A stretch of 64,000 nt of DNA. Origin: Halomonas sp. A40-4 (GTDB taxonomy: Bacteria; Pseudomonadota; Gammaproteobacteria; Pseudomonadales; Halomonadaceae). Within the stretch, counting starts at the first letter, position 1; each line of letters begins with the position of its first letter. Below the pieces are notes generated by a model. That model was not told the DNA's origin. It worked only from the letters and a program-made list of their open reading frames with translations, and ran no database searches. The stretch is taken from contig NZ_CP065230.1 in assembly GCF_015767635.1 (NCBI RefSeq), forward strand, positions 2,480,001 through 2,544,000, given 5' to 3'. A program made the translations under genes and the position numbers. Shown in pieces: positions 28,784-37,714 of this stretch.

Positions 28784-28999
28784 ATTAGACTAGCTCCGAA
28801 GACGCGCCGAGTCACCCCCTGAATATTGTTCAAAGGTGTATCTGCTGGATAGAAAAAAACATTGAAAATAAAAAATTTTATATATTTTTCAATTGTTTAT
28901 TTATAAATCGTCGAGCTGCAAGATGATAAAAACCACTCTTTAACTAGACCAATGTCTAATCACAAAGAGTGGCTCGGATAAGATCTGGGGCGTAAATTA

Positions 29000-29009
29000 T
29001 GTATATACA
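29000..29009. promoter_or_regulatory. HutC operator before the yjiH-like gene
   Basis: A second exact TGTATATACA (ATGTATATACAT with flanks) sits 49 bp upstream of the chosen start of the divergent membrane-protein gene, placing that gene in the histidine regulon. Confidence 0.85.
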
Positions 29010-29057
29010 TTAACAAGCAGAATGTTCTCTTCCGCCATCACCATCAAGAGGTGTGCC

Positions 29058-30380
29058 ATGCAACCCCCAAGCGACAACCCCCAACAGCGGGCCAGCCGCA
29101 TCACCATCCTCAAGCTCTTCCTACCCAGTGCCCTGGGTATCTTGATCTTCTTCGTTCCGGTCGAGATCAATGGACACAGCACGATTCTGCTTGATCACAT
29201 GGTGACCGGCGCCCGCAGTCTATTGGGTGATGCCAGCGGACTCTATGCGCTGGCGCTGATCGTGGCGGGTGCTGCCTACCCGCTGGTCCGTGGTTACTGG
29301 AACCGCAACCTCACAGAACGCCTATTCACGGTGCTAAAACTGCTCGGGGTCATCGCGGCACTAATGGCACTGACAGGCTGGGGACCCGCCTTTCTACACG
29401 AGCCCGATATACTGCCTTTTCTGTTCGACAAGCTGGTGATTCCAGTAGGTCTGATCGTGCCCATCGGCGCTATCTTCTTGGCCCTGCTGATCAGCTTCGG
29501 GCTACTGGAGCTGATCGGCGTGCTGATCCAACCGGTGATGCGCCCCATCTGGCGCACACCGGGGCGCAGTGCCATCGATGCGGTGGCCTCTTTCGTCGGC
29601 AGTTACTCCATCGGACTGCTGATCACCAACCGGGTCTATCAGGCGGGGCAGTACTCCGCCAGAGAAGCGGCTATCATCGCCACTGGCTTTTCCACGGTTT
29701 CGGCCACCTTCATGATCATCGTCGCCAAGACCCTCGATTTGATGGCGGTGTGGAACCTCTACTTCTGGCTGACACTCCTGATCACCTTCATCGTCACCGC
29801 GGTCACCGTCCGCTTCCCGCCACTTTCGCGCATGGATGACAGTGTGGAGGATGGCGAACCGGAGGCTGAACCCGGTAAGCGGCTGGTTACCGCCTGGCAG
29901 GTCGGGCTGGAGGTGGCAGCCAAAGCACCAAGCCTACATCGCAGCGTGGCGCTTAATTTCAAGGAAGGGTTGGTGATGGCAATCAGCATCCTGCCGTCGA
30001 TTATGTCGGTGGGCCTGCTAGGGTTGTTGGCTGCCAAGTACACGCCGTTGTTCGAATGGCTGGGCTGGGTGTTCTACCCATTCGTGGCCGTGTGGGGGTT
30101 GGAGGACGCCGCAATGCTGGCTCAGGCCTCTGCTGCCGGGCTTGCCGAGATGTTCCTACCGGCGCTGTTGATGGCTGAGGCCGAGTTCGCCGCTCGCTTC
30201 GCCGCGGGAGTGGTGTCGGTCTCCGCCGTCCTGTTCTTCTCGGCCTCCATCCCCTGTATTCTCTCAACCAGCATCCCGCTGACGGTGGGAAAGATGCTGA
30301 TCGTGTGGTTTATCCGCGTGGCGCTGAGCCTGTTGCTGGCGGTACCCACCGGTTATTTGGTGCAGACACTAACTGGCTGA
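29058..30380 (+). CDS. YjiH-family membrane protein (nucleoside-recognition/Gate domain)
   Basis: About 440 residues with roughly ten membrane segments. SFGLLELIGVLIQPVMRPIW, VGSYSIGLLITNRVYQAGQYS, GFSTVSATFMIIVAKTLDL and the later PSIMSVGLLGLLAAKYTPLF show the duplicated Gate domain of the YjiH family. AAGAGGTG before the ATG at 29058 favours that start over 29022. The family often travels with hut genes but its function is unproven. The HutC site upstream suggests a role in uptake or efflux of histidine, urocanate or a breakdown product (inference). Confidence 0.82.
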   Translation: MQPPSDNPQQRASRITILKLFLPSALGILIFFVPVEINGHSTILLDHMVTGARSLLGDASGLYALALIVAGAAYPLVRGYWNRNLTERLFTVLKLLGVIAALMALTGWGPAFLHEPDILPFLFDKLVIPVGLIVPIGAIFLALLISFGLLELIGVLIQPVMRPIWRTPGRSAIDAVASFVGSYSIGLLITNRVYQAGQYSAREAAIIATGFSTVSATFMIIVAKTLDLMAVWNLYFWLTLLITFIVTAVTVRFPPLSRMDDSVEDGEPEAEPGKRLVTAWQVGLEVAAKAPSLHRSVALNFKEGLVMAISILPSIMSVGLLGLLAAKYTPLFEWLGWVFYPFVAVWGLEDAAMLAQASAAGLAEMFLPALLMAEAEFAARFAAGVVSVSAVLFFSASIPCILSTSIPLTVGKMLIVWFIRVALSLLLAVPTGYLVQTLTG

Positions 30381-30427
30381 GTCCACCGTCAAACTTGCAT
30401 TGGCGTTGGTCTTGGCTACCCGCGGGG

Positions 30428-31144
30428 TCAGCTCAGCTCTCGATGCATTGATGAACGCAGCTTATACCGCTCCCCAGGATGGAGCAGCCGCGCGTAGCTG
30501 ATCAGTTGCTCACCAGACCAGGTGCGCCGAATCATGCTGAGACAGGGGCTAGCCGTATCAATACTCAGCCATTCGGCAGCCTGTGCTTCGGGCAGAATCG
30601 CCTCAACGATGTGTTCGACATCGGTGATGGGGCAGGCGGCCACCAACACCTCATTGGGAGTGTGAGTGGTGAAGTTGGCATCTAGATAGTCTGGCACCCA
30701 GCGTGGATTGACGTAGCGCTTCTCCAGTTGAATCGGCACCTCATCCTCCAGATGCACGATCAAGGTATGAAAGACGCGGCTACCAAGCCTGACCCCCAGG
30801 CGCAACGCCACCTCGTCATCGGCCTCAATGGCTTCGCAGATCAACACTTGGTTGTCATAGCGGTGTCCACGTAAACGCACCTCCTCAGCGATGTTGTACA
30901 CCTCGACCAGCGATGACTCGGCCTTGCGGTCGGTCACGAAGGTACCGAGCCCTGGCTGGCGCGTCAGATACCCTTTCTGCACCAAATCACGGATCGCTTT
31001 GTTAGCGGTCATGCGGCTGACATTGAAATCACGTGCCAGCTTCTCTTCTGGTGGGATCTGATGGTGCGATGGCCATTCGTTGCTTTTTATTTTGTCCAGC
31101 AGATGCTTCTGTATCTGCTGGTAGAGAGGAGAAGAGCTAGCCAT
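30428..31144 (-). CDS. hutC: Histidine utilisation repressor HutC (GntR/UTRA)
   Basis: 238 residues. The N-terminal winged helix (PLYQQIQKHLLDKI, then EEKLARDFNVSRMTANKAIRDL) is followed by the UTRA ligand-binding domain (HTLIVHLEDEVPIQLEKRYVN). This is the HutC subfamily of GntR, which senses urocanate and releases DNA. The start ATG at 31144 follows AAAAAAGGTG; the frame is open to 31267, but that reading crosses the operator. A TGTATATACA site 28 bp upstream predicts autoregulation. Confidence 0.95.
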   Translation of the reverse strand: MASSSPLYQQIQKHLLDKIKSNEWPSHHQIPPEEKLARDFNVSRMTANKAIRDLVQKGYLTRQPGLGTFVTDRKAESSLVEVYNIAEEVRLRGHRYDNQVLICEAIEADDEVALRLGVRLGSRVFHTLIVHLEDEVPIQLEKRYVNPRWVPDYLDANFTTHTPNEVLVAACPITDVEHIVEAILPEAQAAEWLSIDTASPCLSMIRRTWSGEQLISYARLLHPGERYKLRSSMHRELS

Positions 31145-31171
31145 AAAAGCACCTTTTTTCACTGCCAACAA

Positions 31172-31181
31172 TGTATATACA
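31172..31181. promoter_or_regulatory. HutC operator before hutC
   Basis: A third exact TGTATATACA, within ATGTATATACAT, stands in the hutC promoter region and predicts negative autoregulation. Confidence 0.85.
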
Positions 31182-31205
31182 TATAGTTTACACGTTAAAG
31201 CAAAG

Positions 31206-31412
31206 TCACAAACGCTTTCTCGCGTTGTTAGGCATACCAGTGATGTGAAGCTGTGAACCTCTACCAATAACCTTTATCGCGCGAGGTTCAACTCTGCTGC
31301 CTGGAGGCACGTTCCTCTCCTCCAGTCGCCGCCACAACGCCGATCGCGAAATCGAGTCACGCTTAAAAAGCTTTATATCTGTTAAGAAAGAATCATCTGA
31401 CACTATTTCCAT
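31206..31412 (-). CDS. Small hypothetical protein with helix-turn-helix-like segment
   Basis: 68 residues. The ATG at 31412 has AAGGA at good distance upstream, which supports translation. The segment RDSISRSALWRRLEERNVPP loosely resembles the recognition helix region of AlpA/excisionase-type regulators, but I cannot assign a family. It lies in the AT-rich strip between hutC and the 3' side of a tRNA-Arg gene, the side where integrating elements normally insert, so it may be a remnant of one. The function is unknown. Confidence 0.4.
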   Translation of the reverse strand: MEIVSDDSFLTDIKLFKRDSISRSALWRRLEERNVPPGSRVEPRAIKVIGRGSQLHITGMPNNARKRL

Positions 31413-31708
31413 TAAAGTCCTTATGTATGAACTAAACACAAGAATTATGGGTGGAATGTCTATAACTATTTGTTAGCCAGGCATACAAAAAGCTCACACA
31501 TCGAATAATTCTTGGGTTTACCTGTTAAACCAGTCCGGGCTAATAGGTTGATGAAATAACATTCGATTTCTGAAAAACCTGCGGAATCAAAGGCAAGGAA
31601 GGTTTTGAATAACTGACAGAAGCGAGAGTTTGAGGGGCACCTGCGGAGGCGAAATGAAAATGCAGCGGAAACACTAAGGGAAATGCACAACTCACCAACT
31701 GATTTAAT
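31413..31708. other. AT-rich gap on the 3' side of tRNA-Arg
   Basis: About 296 bp with no gene I can support. Short ORFs here lack ribosome sites and family features. Base composition is clearly more AT-rich than the flanks. I see no second copy of the tRNA 3' end that would mark an attachment site. Confidence 0.5.
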
Positions 31709-31785
31709 TGGCGTCCCAGGCAGGATTCGAACCTGCGACCTGCCGCTTAGGAGGCGGCTGCTCTATCCTGCTGAGCTACAGGGAC
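31709..31785 (-). tRNA. tRNA-Arg, anticodon CCT
   Basis: Read on the minus strand it starts GTCCCTGTAGCTCAGC, has the anticodon arm GCCGC-CTCCTAA-GCGGC with anticodon CCT (codon AGG), the T arm GCAGGTTCGAATCCTGC, and an encoded 3' CCA. Length is 77 bases. One T-T mismatch is present in the acceptor stem. Confidence 0.97.
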
Positions 31786-31835
31786 TTATAGGCAGGCGGA
31801 TTATAACGTCTCGGCCAACCCAGGCCAAGGCATGG

Positions 31836-32792
31836 CTATATCCAGCCGAGCAATCGCAACGCAAAAATCCCAACGGTTACCGTCACGCTGGCCATCAGTG
31901 TGGTGATGGCAATGATATTGGCTGCCAAGGCGACATTACCACCAATCGCTTTGACCATGACAAAGCTGGCTGCCGCAGTAGGACTGGCAAAGAAGAGAAA
32001 AAGCAGGCCCAGCGATTGCCCGGAAAACCCCATCAGCCAGGCAGCTCCGGTCGACAAGACGGGAAGAATGACCATTTTCATCACGCTGGCGCTTAGTGCA
32101 ACCTCCTGATTATCTCTCAGACTGCTAACCGACAGAGTGGCCCCGATACAAATCAGTGCCAGCGGCAAGGTAAGAGAGGCAAAATAATCGCCCGATGTCA
32201 TCAACCAACGGGGCAACTCAACTGACCAGGCAGTGAATGGCAGCGCGGCTATTACGGCGATAATCAGCGGGTTGGTAACGATCTTCCAGAGCAGACTTCG
32301 CCAGTCGGTGGCCTGGCCAGGCTGGTACATCGCCAGCATAACGACCGAAAGAACGTTATATGTAACGATGACAATACCCAGCAACAAACTACCTGCTGAA
32401 AGACCATAGTTGCCGTACATGCCCGCCGCCAGGGCCAGCCCCACCACGCCACAATTACCGCGAAATGCGCCTTGCACATAGACACCACGCTCCCGACGCG
32501 GGATCCGAAAGCGCGCCCACCCCCAACTGAGCGCGCATTGGCAAAGCGTCGCCAAGGCGAAAAACACCAACAGCGGTATATCCAGCGCCACGGCCAGATC
32601 AGCTTTAATCAAGCTCAGGAAGATCAGCGTCGGCAAGGTCGCCCTGAAGACCAGTGCAGAGGCGGTGGATACGAATGCCCGATCAATCCAGCCCAGTCGC
32701 TTTAAGCCCAAACCAATGAATACCATGGCAAAGACAGGCAACGTAACATCAAGGGTCCGGGCAAAAAGTTCAAATAGGCTCACAGGCGGCAA
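31836..32792 (-). CDS. AEC-family (auxin efflux carrier-like) transporter
   Basis: 318 residues, about ten hydrophobic segments in two halves. MVFIGLGLKRLGWIDRAFVS near the N-terminus, the crossover region QGAFRGNCGVVGLALA, and LALICIGATLSVSSL are typical of bacterial AEC proteins, several of which carry malate or malonate. The frame begins with TTG at 32792; a GTG at 32783 is an equally possible start. The substrate is unknown. It stands alone between the tRNA and a diguanylate cyclase gene. Confidence 0.85.
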   Translation of the reverse strand: MPPVSLFELFARTLDVTLPVFAMVFIGLGLKRLGWIDRAFVSTASALVFRATLPTLIFLSLIKADLAVALDIPLLVFFALATLCQCALSWGWARFRIPRRERGVYVQGAFRGNCGVVGLALAAGMYGNYGLSAGSLLLGIVIVTYNVLSVVMLAMYQPGQATDWRSLLWKIVTNPLIIAVIAALPFTAWSVELPRWLMTSGDYFASLTLPLALICIGATLSVSSLRDNQEVALSASVMKMVILPVLSTGAAWLMGFSGQSLGLLFLFFASPTAAASFVMVKAIGGNVALAANIIAITTLMASVTVTVGIFALRLLGWI

Positions 32793-32910
32793 TCTCTTTT
32801 CCTGAATATCAATATCAAGAACAGCACCTGCTTATATTCTACGGTTGGCGGGGTTTTGTCGACCAAAGTGGAAGTAATGAAAGGCTGGGTGGGAAAGGCT
32901 AGGCTAGAAA

Positions 32911-34926
32911 CTACTCAAAAAGATGAACAAAGTCAGCTTCTTTTTCGTCATGCAAATTGACTACCACCCCATTGCGGCCTTTGTCTTTCGCCGCGTAGCT
33001 TCCGGCGTCGGCACGAGCCACTGCGTCCTCAGTACTGCCATCATCCTCATGGAAGGTCGTGACCCCAATGCTTAGCGTTACGCTATATTCTTTGCCTTCA
33101 TGAACAACCGAAATTTCCCCCACTGAATGACAAAGGGATTCAGCTATTTTTTGTGCCTGATTCAAGGTACAGCTGGGCAGAAGAACGCCGAACTCATCAC
33201 CGCCCTGACGGGCAACATGATCGCTGCGACGCACCTCCCAGGCCACCACTTGGGCAATGCGCCTAAGCATTTCATCACCCAGCGCATGACCGCCTTCATC
33301 ATTAATCGGCTTGAAATGGTCAAGGTCAAACAACAATAGCGCCGAAGGCGTGCTGGTCTTTTGAAACTCAGCAAAAGCATCATCAAGGCGCCGCTCGAAA
33401 CCGCGCCGATTAAGCAAGCCGGTTAGCGGATCATGTTCGGCTTCCCAGCGCTGAATGGCCTCCTGCTCGCGACGCTCGGTAATATCCTTGACCACTCCCA
33501 CCAATCCCAGCGAATGTCCGCCCTGGGAGAGCATGACCACTCGCGCATGAATATCCAGCCATAGCGTTTCTTTCTCATTGCGCATAAAGCGCAACTGTCG
33601 GACGAAATCGCTTCCGGACTTCAAGCTGTGTTGCCACATATCCTTGGCGCCCCCCCGATCATCCGAATGAATTTTATGTAGCCAGGTCTCCATCGGGGTA
33701 TTCGGCTGGATATCGAGCATATCGAGCAATGCAGGGTTCATATAGGTAATGTCGCCATCAAAATTGGCGACGAACATGCCTTGGGGAGTGGCATTCAGCA
33801 CAGAGTCAAGAAAGGCTTCACGCTCTTGAAGGTTGGCCATTAATACCTGGCGCTCGTCCTCAACGCGATTGAAGGTGCCCGCCACGTGCTGCAACTCTTG
33901 CATCCGGGTGCCAAGCTCCACTCGCGCGCGCTCACCACGCCCCACTTGCCCGATCTGTTTGGCTAAATGCTTTAATGGCGACAGCATGCGGCGCAGGATC
34001 AACCAGAGTACCGGCAGCATCAGCAGTGTCAGCGCAACCCCGAGCCACCACAGTCGCTGCAGAAAATCATTCAGCGGCGCCAGGGCTTGATCACTGGGCA
34101 AGTACAGGCCGACGACCCAGTTTGCCGGCCAAACCTGACCGTAGGACTGAAAACCCTCCTGGCCGTTAAGCAGCGAGCCGATGGACTCACCTTCCCAGCC
34201 ATCCAATGCCAGATTGAGCCAGGGATTGAAATCCCTATCCGGCACATCGGTCATGATCAGGTCTCGGTTAGGGTGATAAAGAATCTTCCCCGACGCCGTC
34301 GCCACACCGACGTAGCCTTCTCCGCCTAATCTTACACGCGATAGGCGATCAAACAGGCCACCGGAATCAAGACTGACAATCCCGCCTAAAAAGCCCTTAA
34401 ACTCACCGCGTTCATCAATGCGCGGCACGCTGATCAGGACCATGGGCATACCGCTGGCACGGCCCACAAAGGGCTCACTCACATAAGGCCTTTGTGCGCC
34501 ACGCAACATTTTAAAGTATTCCAACTGAGAGGTATCCAACCCTTCACGCCCGGCAACATTCGGCCAGTCGGCAATCACTTGCCCTTCTTTATTGGCGACG
34601 ACGACACCTTCGAACCAGGCCATCAGGGCTTCATTGCGTTTCAGGGTGGCGCGTATGGCGTCACGATTCTCATCGTCCTCGACCTGGCTGTCGAGACGAC
34701 TTAACGCATCAATACGGGCTTCTATCTGCTCGGTAACCTCGTCAGCCACCAACGTCGATTCATAGCGCAAGTGCGCCATATTGGTGGCCTTTACCATGGA
34801 ATTGCCTAACTGCCAGGCCATCCCCAGTACCAGCATCACAACCAGTAGCCAGGTAATAGCCAGTCCCATCAGCATTCGGTTCTGAAGCGAGCCGATGCAA
34901 GTTTTGCGTGTTAACCAGCGAACCAA
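32911..34926 (-). CDS. Membrane diguanylate cyclase (dCache-HAMP-PAS-GGDEF)
   Basis: 671 residues. Two membrane helices (MLMGLAITWLLVVMLVLGM and WLGVALTLLMLPVLWLIL) enclose a dCache sensor with YVSEPFVGRASGMPMVLISV. HAMP and PAS/PAC segments follow (DSVLNATPQGMFVANFDGDI; LGLVGVVKDITERREQ), and the GGDEF domain closes the protein. The active site GGDEF is canonical and RRSD five residues earlier is the inhibitory site. The start is TTG 34926 with GAGG upstream; an ATG at 34875 is less likely. It should make c-di-GMP in response to a periplasmic signal. Confidence 0.92.
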   Translation of the reverse strand: MVRWLTRKTCIGSLQNRMLMGLAITWLLVVMLVLGMAWQLGNSMVKATNMAHLRYESTLVADEVTEQIEARIDALSRLDSQVEDDENRDAIRATLKRNEALMAWFEGVVVANKEGQVIADWPNVAGREGLDTSQLEYFKMLRGAQRPYVSEPFVGRASGMPMVLISVPRIDERGEFKGFLGGIVSLDSGGLFDRLSRVRLGGEGYVGVATASGKILYHPNRDLIMTDVPDRDFNPWLNLALDGWEGESIGSLLNGQEGFQSYGQVWPANWVVGLYLPSDQALAPLNDFLQRLWWLGVALTLLMLPVLWLILRRMLSPLKHLAKQIGQVGRGERARVELGTRMQELQHVAGTFNRVEDERQVLMANLQEREAFLDSVLNATPQGMFVANFDGDITYMNPALLDMLDIQPNTPMETWLHKIHSDDRGGAKDMWQHSLKSGSDFVRQLRFMRNEKETLWLDIHARVVMLSQGGHSLGLVGVVKDITERREQEAIQRWEAEHDPLTGLLNRRGFERRLDDAFAEFQKTSTPSALLLFDLDHFKPINDEGGHALGDEMLRRIAQVVAWEVRRSDHVARQGGDEFGVLLPSCTLNQAQKIAESLCHSVGEISVVHEGKEYSVTLSIGVTTFHEDDGSTEDAVARADAGSYAAKDKGRNGVVVNLHDEKEADFVHLFE

Positions 34927-35227
34927 ACCCTCGCACCTCGCTTACTTTGCCGAATATTCAACGTAGGAAATTGCTATCTTGATTGTATATCGGCCTATAG
35001 TACCGTTACCTGAGCGTTTACGACAAAAGAATCAAGCGTGACTCATACCCTGATGACAACTCCTTCTAGTAAACATCTGTCACCACAGAGCTCTGTAACG
35101 ATATCGGCATCGGTATAGCAGCTCGGTCAACATTGTGAAGTCGTCATAGGACAAGGGTAAAAACCGGCAGGATTCGATCCTTAAGCCCCAACGCTGTTGG
35201 GGCTTATCGATGCATATGAATGATGTG
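34927..35227. other. Intergenic region between the cyclase and PPC-protein genes
   Basis: About 300 bp. It contains the hairpin at 35183-35205 that probably ends the PPC-protein transcript. The rest should hold the promoter of the cyclase gene. I see no further gene or repeat. Confidence 0.5.
35183..35205 (-). terminator. Hairpin after the PPC-protein gene
   Basis: AAGCCCCAAC and GTTGGGGCTT are perfect 10-base arms around a 3-base loop, 22 bp after the stop codon. No clear T-tract follows, so strength is uncertain. Confidence 0.7.
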
Positions 35228-36211
35228 TTATGGATCAAGACGCTTAACTCTCAACTCGTAATTGTTAACACCTGAACGAGCACCACCGAATTTTTGCCCC
35301 TGAACATGGATGCTGTAACGGCCTTGTGGCAACTCAGTGCGTAAATCAATATCACCATCAAAACCTTCGCCACTATCACGGGCTACAACTTGGCCTTGGT
35401 CATTCAGGACTTCTGCCACGATACGGTACTCACTGCTGTTATTACCGAAGGTGGAAGTGGTAATGAGAATAGGCCCGGCCTCGAGCATTTCGAAGTTGAG
35501 CACCTCCCCTTTTGCACGAATTTTCACGTCGGTGACGATTTCTTGGAAGCCTTGACGGCTTTCAGAATTCGATGCTTGGCCGGCCGCGTTATTGGCTACT
35601 CGCTCATTGGTGTTAGACGATGAAGCGGGCTCTTCTTGAGAAACAGAATCATTACTGGCAGCAATGGCGACCACCGTGTCTGATCGGCGTACAAAGGCTG
35701 ACTGGCCGCCTTCGCGACGATTCCCCGTAAAGGCAATGGCGTCACCGGTTGAAATGCCTTGGTCAACATTCTGCCCACCCACGGTGACATAAAAACTGTT
35801 GCCGCCGGTGCTCGTGCTGCCGTATTTATAGCCCTGTACCTGCAAAACGTAGTCGCCAGGCACAAGTGTCTGGCTCAACCGCTCATTACTGTTCAGTTCA
35901 TCACGTGCGACTACATTGCCCGCATCATCCATCAAGACAACATCAACACGGTAGTCATCCGACTCTCCCGCCGGCACCTGGCTACTGAATATATAAGTGC
36001 CTTCCTCATCCACCGTGAAGTCATGCTCGTGAACGCTACCGTAAAAAAAGCTACGACTGCGGGCATCGTTTTCGGAGCTAAGAAAACGCGTCAAATCCAT
36101 TTGCTTGCCTTCTTCGCGAAAGCGCTCTTCGATGGTACTGGCGACGACGGGAGTGCTCGCAATACAGATTCCAAGAGCCAGCAGACTAGCCGTCAACGTT
36201 ACTTTCTTCAT
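35228..36211 (-). CDS. Secreted protein with two PPC-like beta domains
   Basis: 327 residues starting MKKVTLTASLLALG with a signal peptide cleaved after STPVVA. Two similar beta-rich modules are visible: one around VVLMDDAGNVVARDELN with TLVPGDYVLQVQGYKYG, the other around VAEVLNDQGQVVARDSGEG with ELPQGRYSIHVQGQKFGG. They resemble bacterial pre-peptidase C-terminal domains, but no protease is attached. A Ser/Asn-rich linker joins them. A reading from 36238 lacks sense as a signal peptide. The function is unknown; periplasmic or surface binding is a guess. Confidence 0.7.
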   Translation of the reverse strand: MKKVTLTASLLALGICIASTPVVASTIEERFREEGKQMDLTRFLSSENDARSRSFFYGSVHEHDFTVDEEGTYIFSSQVPAGESDDYRVDVVLMDDAGNVVARDELNSNERLSQTLVPGDYVLQVQGYKYGSTSTGGNSFYVTVGGQNVDQGISTGDAIAFTGNRREGGQSAFVRRSDTVVAIAASNDSVSQEEPASSSNTNERVANNAAGQASNSESRQGFQEIVTDVKIRAKGEVLNFEMLEAGPILITTSTFGNNSSEYRIVAEVLNDQGQVVARDSGEGFDGDIDLRTELPQGRYSIHVQGQKFGGARSGVNNYELRVKRLDP

Positions 36212-36240
36212 AACACCACTCTCCATTTGTACCCACATAT

Positions 36241-36270
36241 AAAAAAGCCGACCCCTAAGGGATCGGCTTT
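36241..36270 (-). terminator. Rho-independent terminator of the porin gene
   Basis: On the minus strand AAAGCCGATCCC and GGGGTCGGCTTT pair with one mismatch around TTA and run into TTTTTT. It lies about 50 bp after the porin stop codon. Confidence 0.9.
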
Positions 36271-36320
36271 ATATATCAAAACCCTAGGAGACTGGGAACC
36301 CCCATGTCTCGAAAGAGGGT

Positions 36321-37454
36321 TTAGAACAAGTAGACAGCACCAACCGCTACGCCGTCATCTTCGTCGTTTTCACGATCGTACATAGCGCCTTCGATGAAGG
36401 TGTACATTGCGTCAGAAACGTTGTAAGTGGCACCCAGAACGATTTCGTTGTAGCTTTCGTCAGAAACTTCGTTCGGGAAGTCACCGCTGGTGAAGGCTGC
36501 ATCAGCAGTATCGGTGAAATCGTCACCGCCAACGTCAACATACTGGTAGGCACCGTAGATATCGCCGTTGCCATAACCGAAACGAGCACCAACGCCGTAG
36601 TAGTTGGTATCAGCCAAGAAGTCACTGTCAGACTGGAAACGCTCCAGCTTGAGAGCAACACGCAGCGTGTCAACGGTGTACTGACCAGTAATACCGTACT
36701 GTTCGCCAGCGTCATAGTCGCCGCTTACAGCGTTGCCGTCAGCATCTGTTCCGGTGAAAGTACCATCGTTATTACCCAGATCGTCATAAACGGCAGCGAT
36801 AGAGAAAGCGCCCGCTGAGTATTCAACACCAGCAAAAGCGGATGCGTTACTTCCAGTCTCGTCACTAACGGTAATGTTAGCACCGGTATCACCGCCAGTA
36901 TTGACAGTACCGCCGCCTTCAGCATCGCCTTCATACTGAGTACCAATGGCAAAAGTAAAGCCGCTGAAAGATGGAGAGGTATAAGTGAACTTATCACCTT
37001 CACGGCTTTCGATGCCTACGATGCGGCTGTTGGAATCAGTCACATCGAAGAATTCATTGTTGGTGATCGGGTCTTGAATCCAATCGTCGATCAGCGGATC
37101 CCAAGAACCGACACGCAGATCACCGAAGTTGCCTTTCAGACCCAAGTAAGCTTGGTCACCAGTGTCGAGGCCGCCAGCAGTTTTTGCTTCGTCTGCGTCG
37201 TGCTCAACCTCAGCTTTGAAATAGCCAGTTAAATCACGAGTGATCAGATGTTCACCAGCAAAACCAATTGTTGAGCCGTTGTCAAAAATTTCGTCTTCGC
37301 TGCCATCAGCACCTTGATCAATGCTTTTGTAGGCAATCTGAATGTTGCCGTACAGATCAAGTTTGGTGCCATCTTCGTTGTAGATGGTAGCTGCCTGGGC
37401 GCCAGAGGCGAATGCAGCACCAGCGATAGCAGTCGCTAAAAGTGTCTTTTTCAT
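36321..37454 (-). CDS. Outer-membrane general porin
   Basis: 377 residues. Signal peptide MKKTLLATAIAGAAFASGAQA, then a start typical of trimeric Gram-negative porins (ATIYNEDGTKLDLYGNIQIAY), alternating beta strands, PEFGG-like turn regions replaced by DPLIDDWIQDPITNNEFF, and a C-terminal Phe after VGAVYL, the BAM recognition signal. The protein is very rich in Asp and Glu, as expected for a halophile. It is a single gene with its own terminator. Codon usage looks more biased than in its neighbours, which suggests high expression (impression, not computed). Confidence 0.93.
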   Translation of the reverse strand: MKKTLLATAIAGAAFASGAQAATIYNEDGTKLDLYGNIQIAYKSIDQGADGSEDEIFDNGSTIGFAGEHLITRDLTGYFKAEVEHDADEAKTAGGLDTGDQAYLGLKGNFGDLRVGSWDPLIDDWIQDPITNNEFFDVTDSNSRIVGIESREGDKFTYTSPSFSGFTFAIGTQYEGDAEGGGTVNTGGDTGANITVSDETGSNASAFAGVEYSAGAFSIAAVYDDLGNNDGTFTGTDADGNAVSGDYDAGEQYGITGQYTVDTLRVALKLERFQSDSDFLADTNYYGVGARFGYGNGDIYGAYQYVDVGGDDFTDTADAAFTSGDFPNEVSDESYNEIVLGATYNVSDAMYTFIEGAMYDRENDEDDGVAVGAVYLF

Positions 37455-37714
37455 GGTGTAGGTTCCTTAACAAGCTTACTGTTTTGATCGTTTCTGTCCG
37501 ACCTAAGGTCGACAGCCGGGATGCTGGGTGTGCTCTTGTGTCACTGACGGGAGCATTCCCAATTCAATGCGGCACTTCCTCAACAACACCTTGTTATATT
37601 CCAATGCTCGCAGGGCAAACTCTATACCGGGATTCAGAGGAACGCAATAGAAAAAAACACTGTTTTTTTATTATTTGTGATTTTTTTTGGAACCAAGCCC
37701 ACTTAAGCGGGGTC

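Larger units (their letters stand above)
28748..29057. other. AT-rich divergent hut promoter region with two inverted repeats
   Basis: This 310-bp region separates hutI from the divergent yjiH-like gene and is far richer in A and T than its surroundings. It holds two HutC sites near its ends. ATTGAAAA/TTTTCAAT (28861-28868, 28886-28893) is a perfect 8-bp inverted repeat. CCACTCTTT/AAAGAGTGG (28933-28941, 28964-28972) is a 9-bp repeat enclosing TAGAC/GTCTA (28945-28949, 28954-28958). No ORF is supported. Confidence 0.6.

Noticed and set aside
31466..31690. 74-codon minus-strand ORF next to the tRNA
   Set aside because: No ribosome site and no recognisable pattern; Cys/Ser/Phe-rich composition typical of chance ORFs.
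31683..32096. Plus-strand ORF beginning with GVPGRIRTCDLPLRRRLLYP
   Set aside because: This is the well-known false translation of the antisense of a tRNA gene; it runs over tRNA-Arg and the AEC gene.
37644..37690. A-tract/T-tract hairpin between the porin and proQ genes
   Set aside because: The stem would be almost only A-T pairs; not convincing as a terminator or regulatory element.
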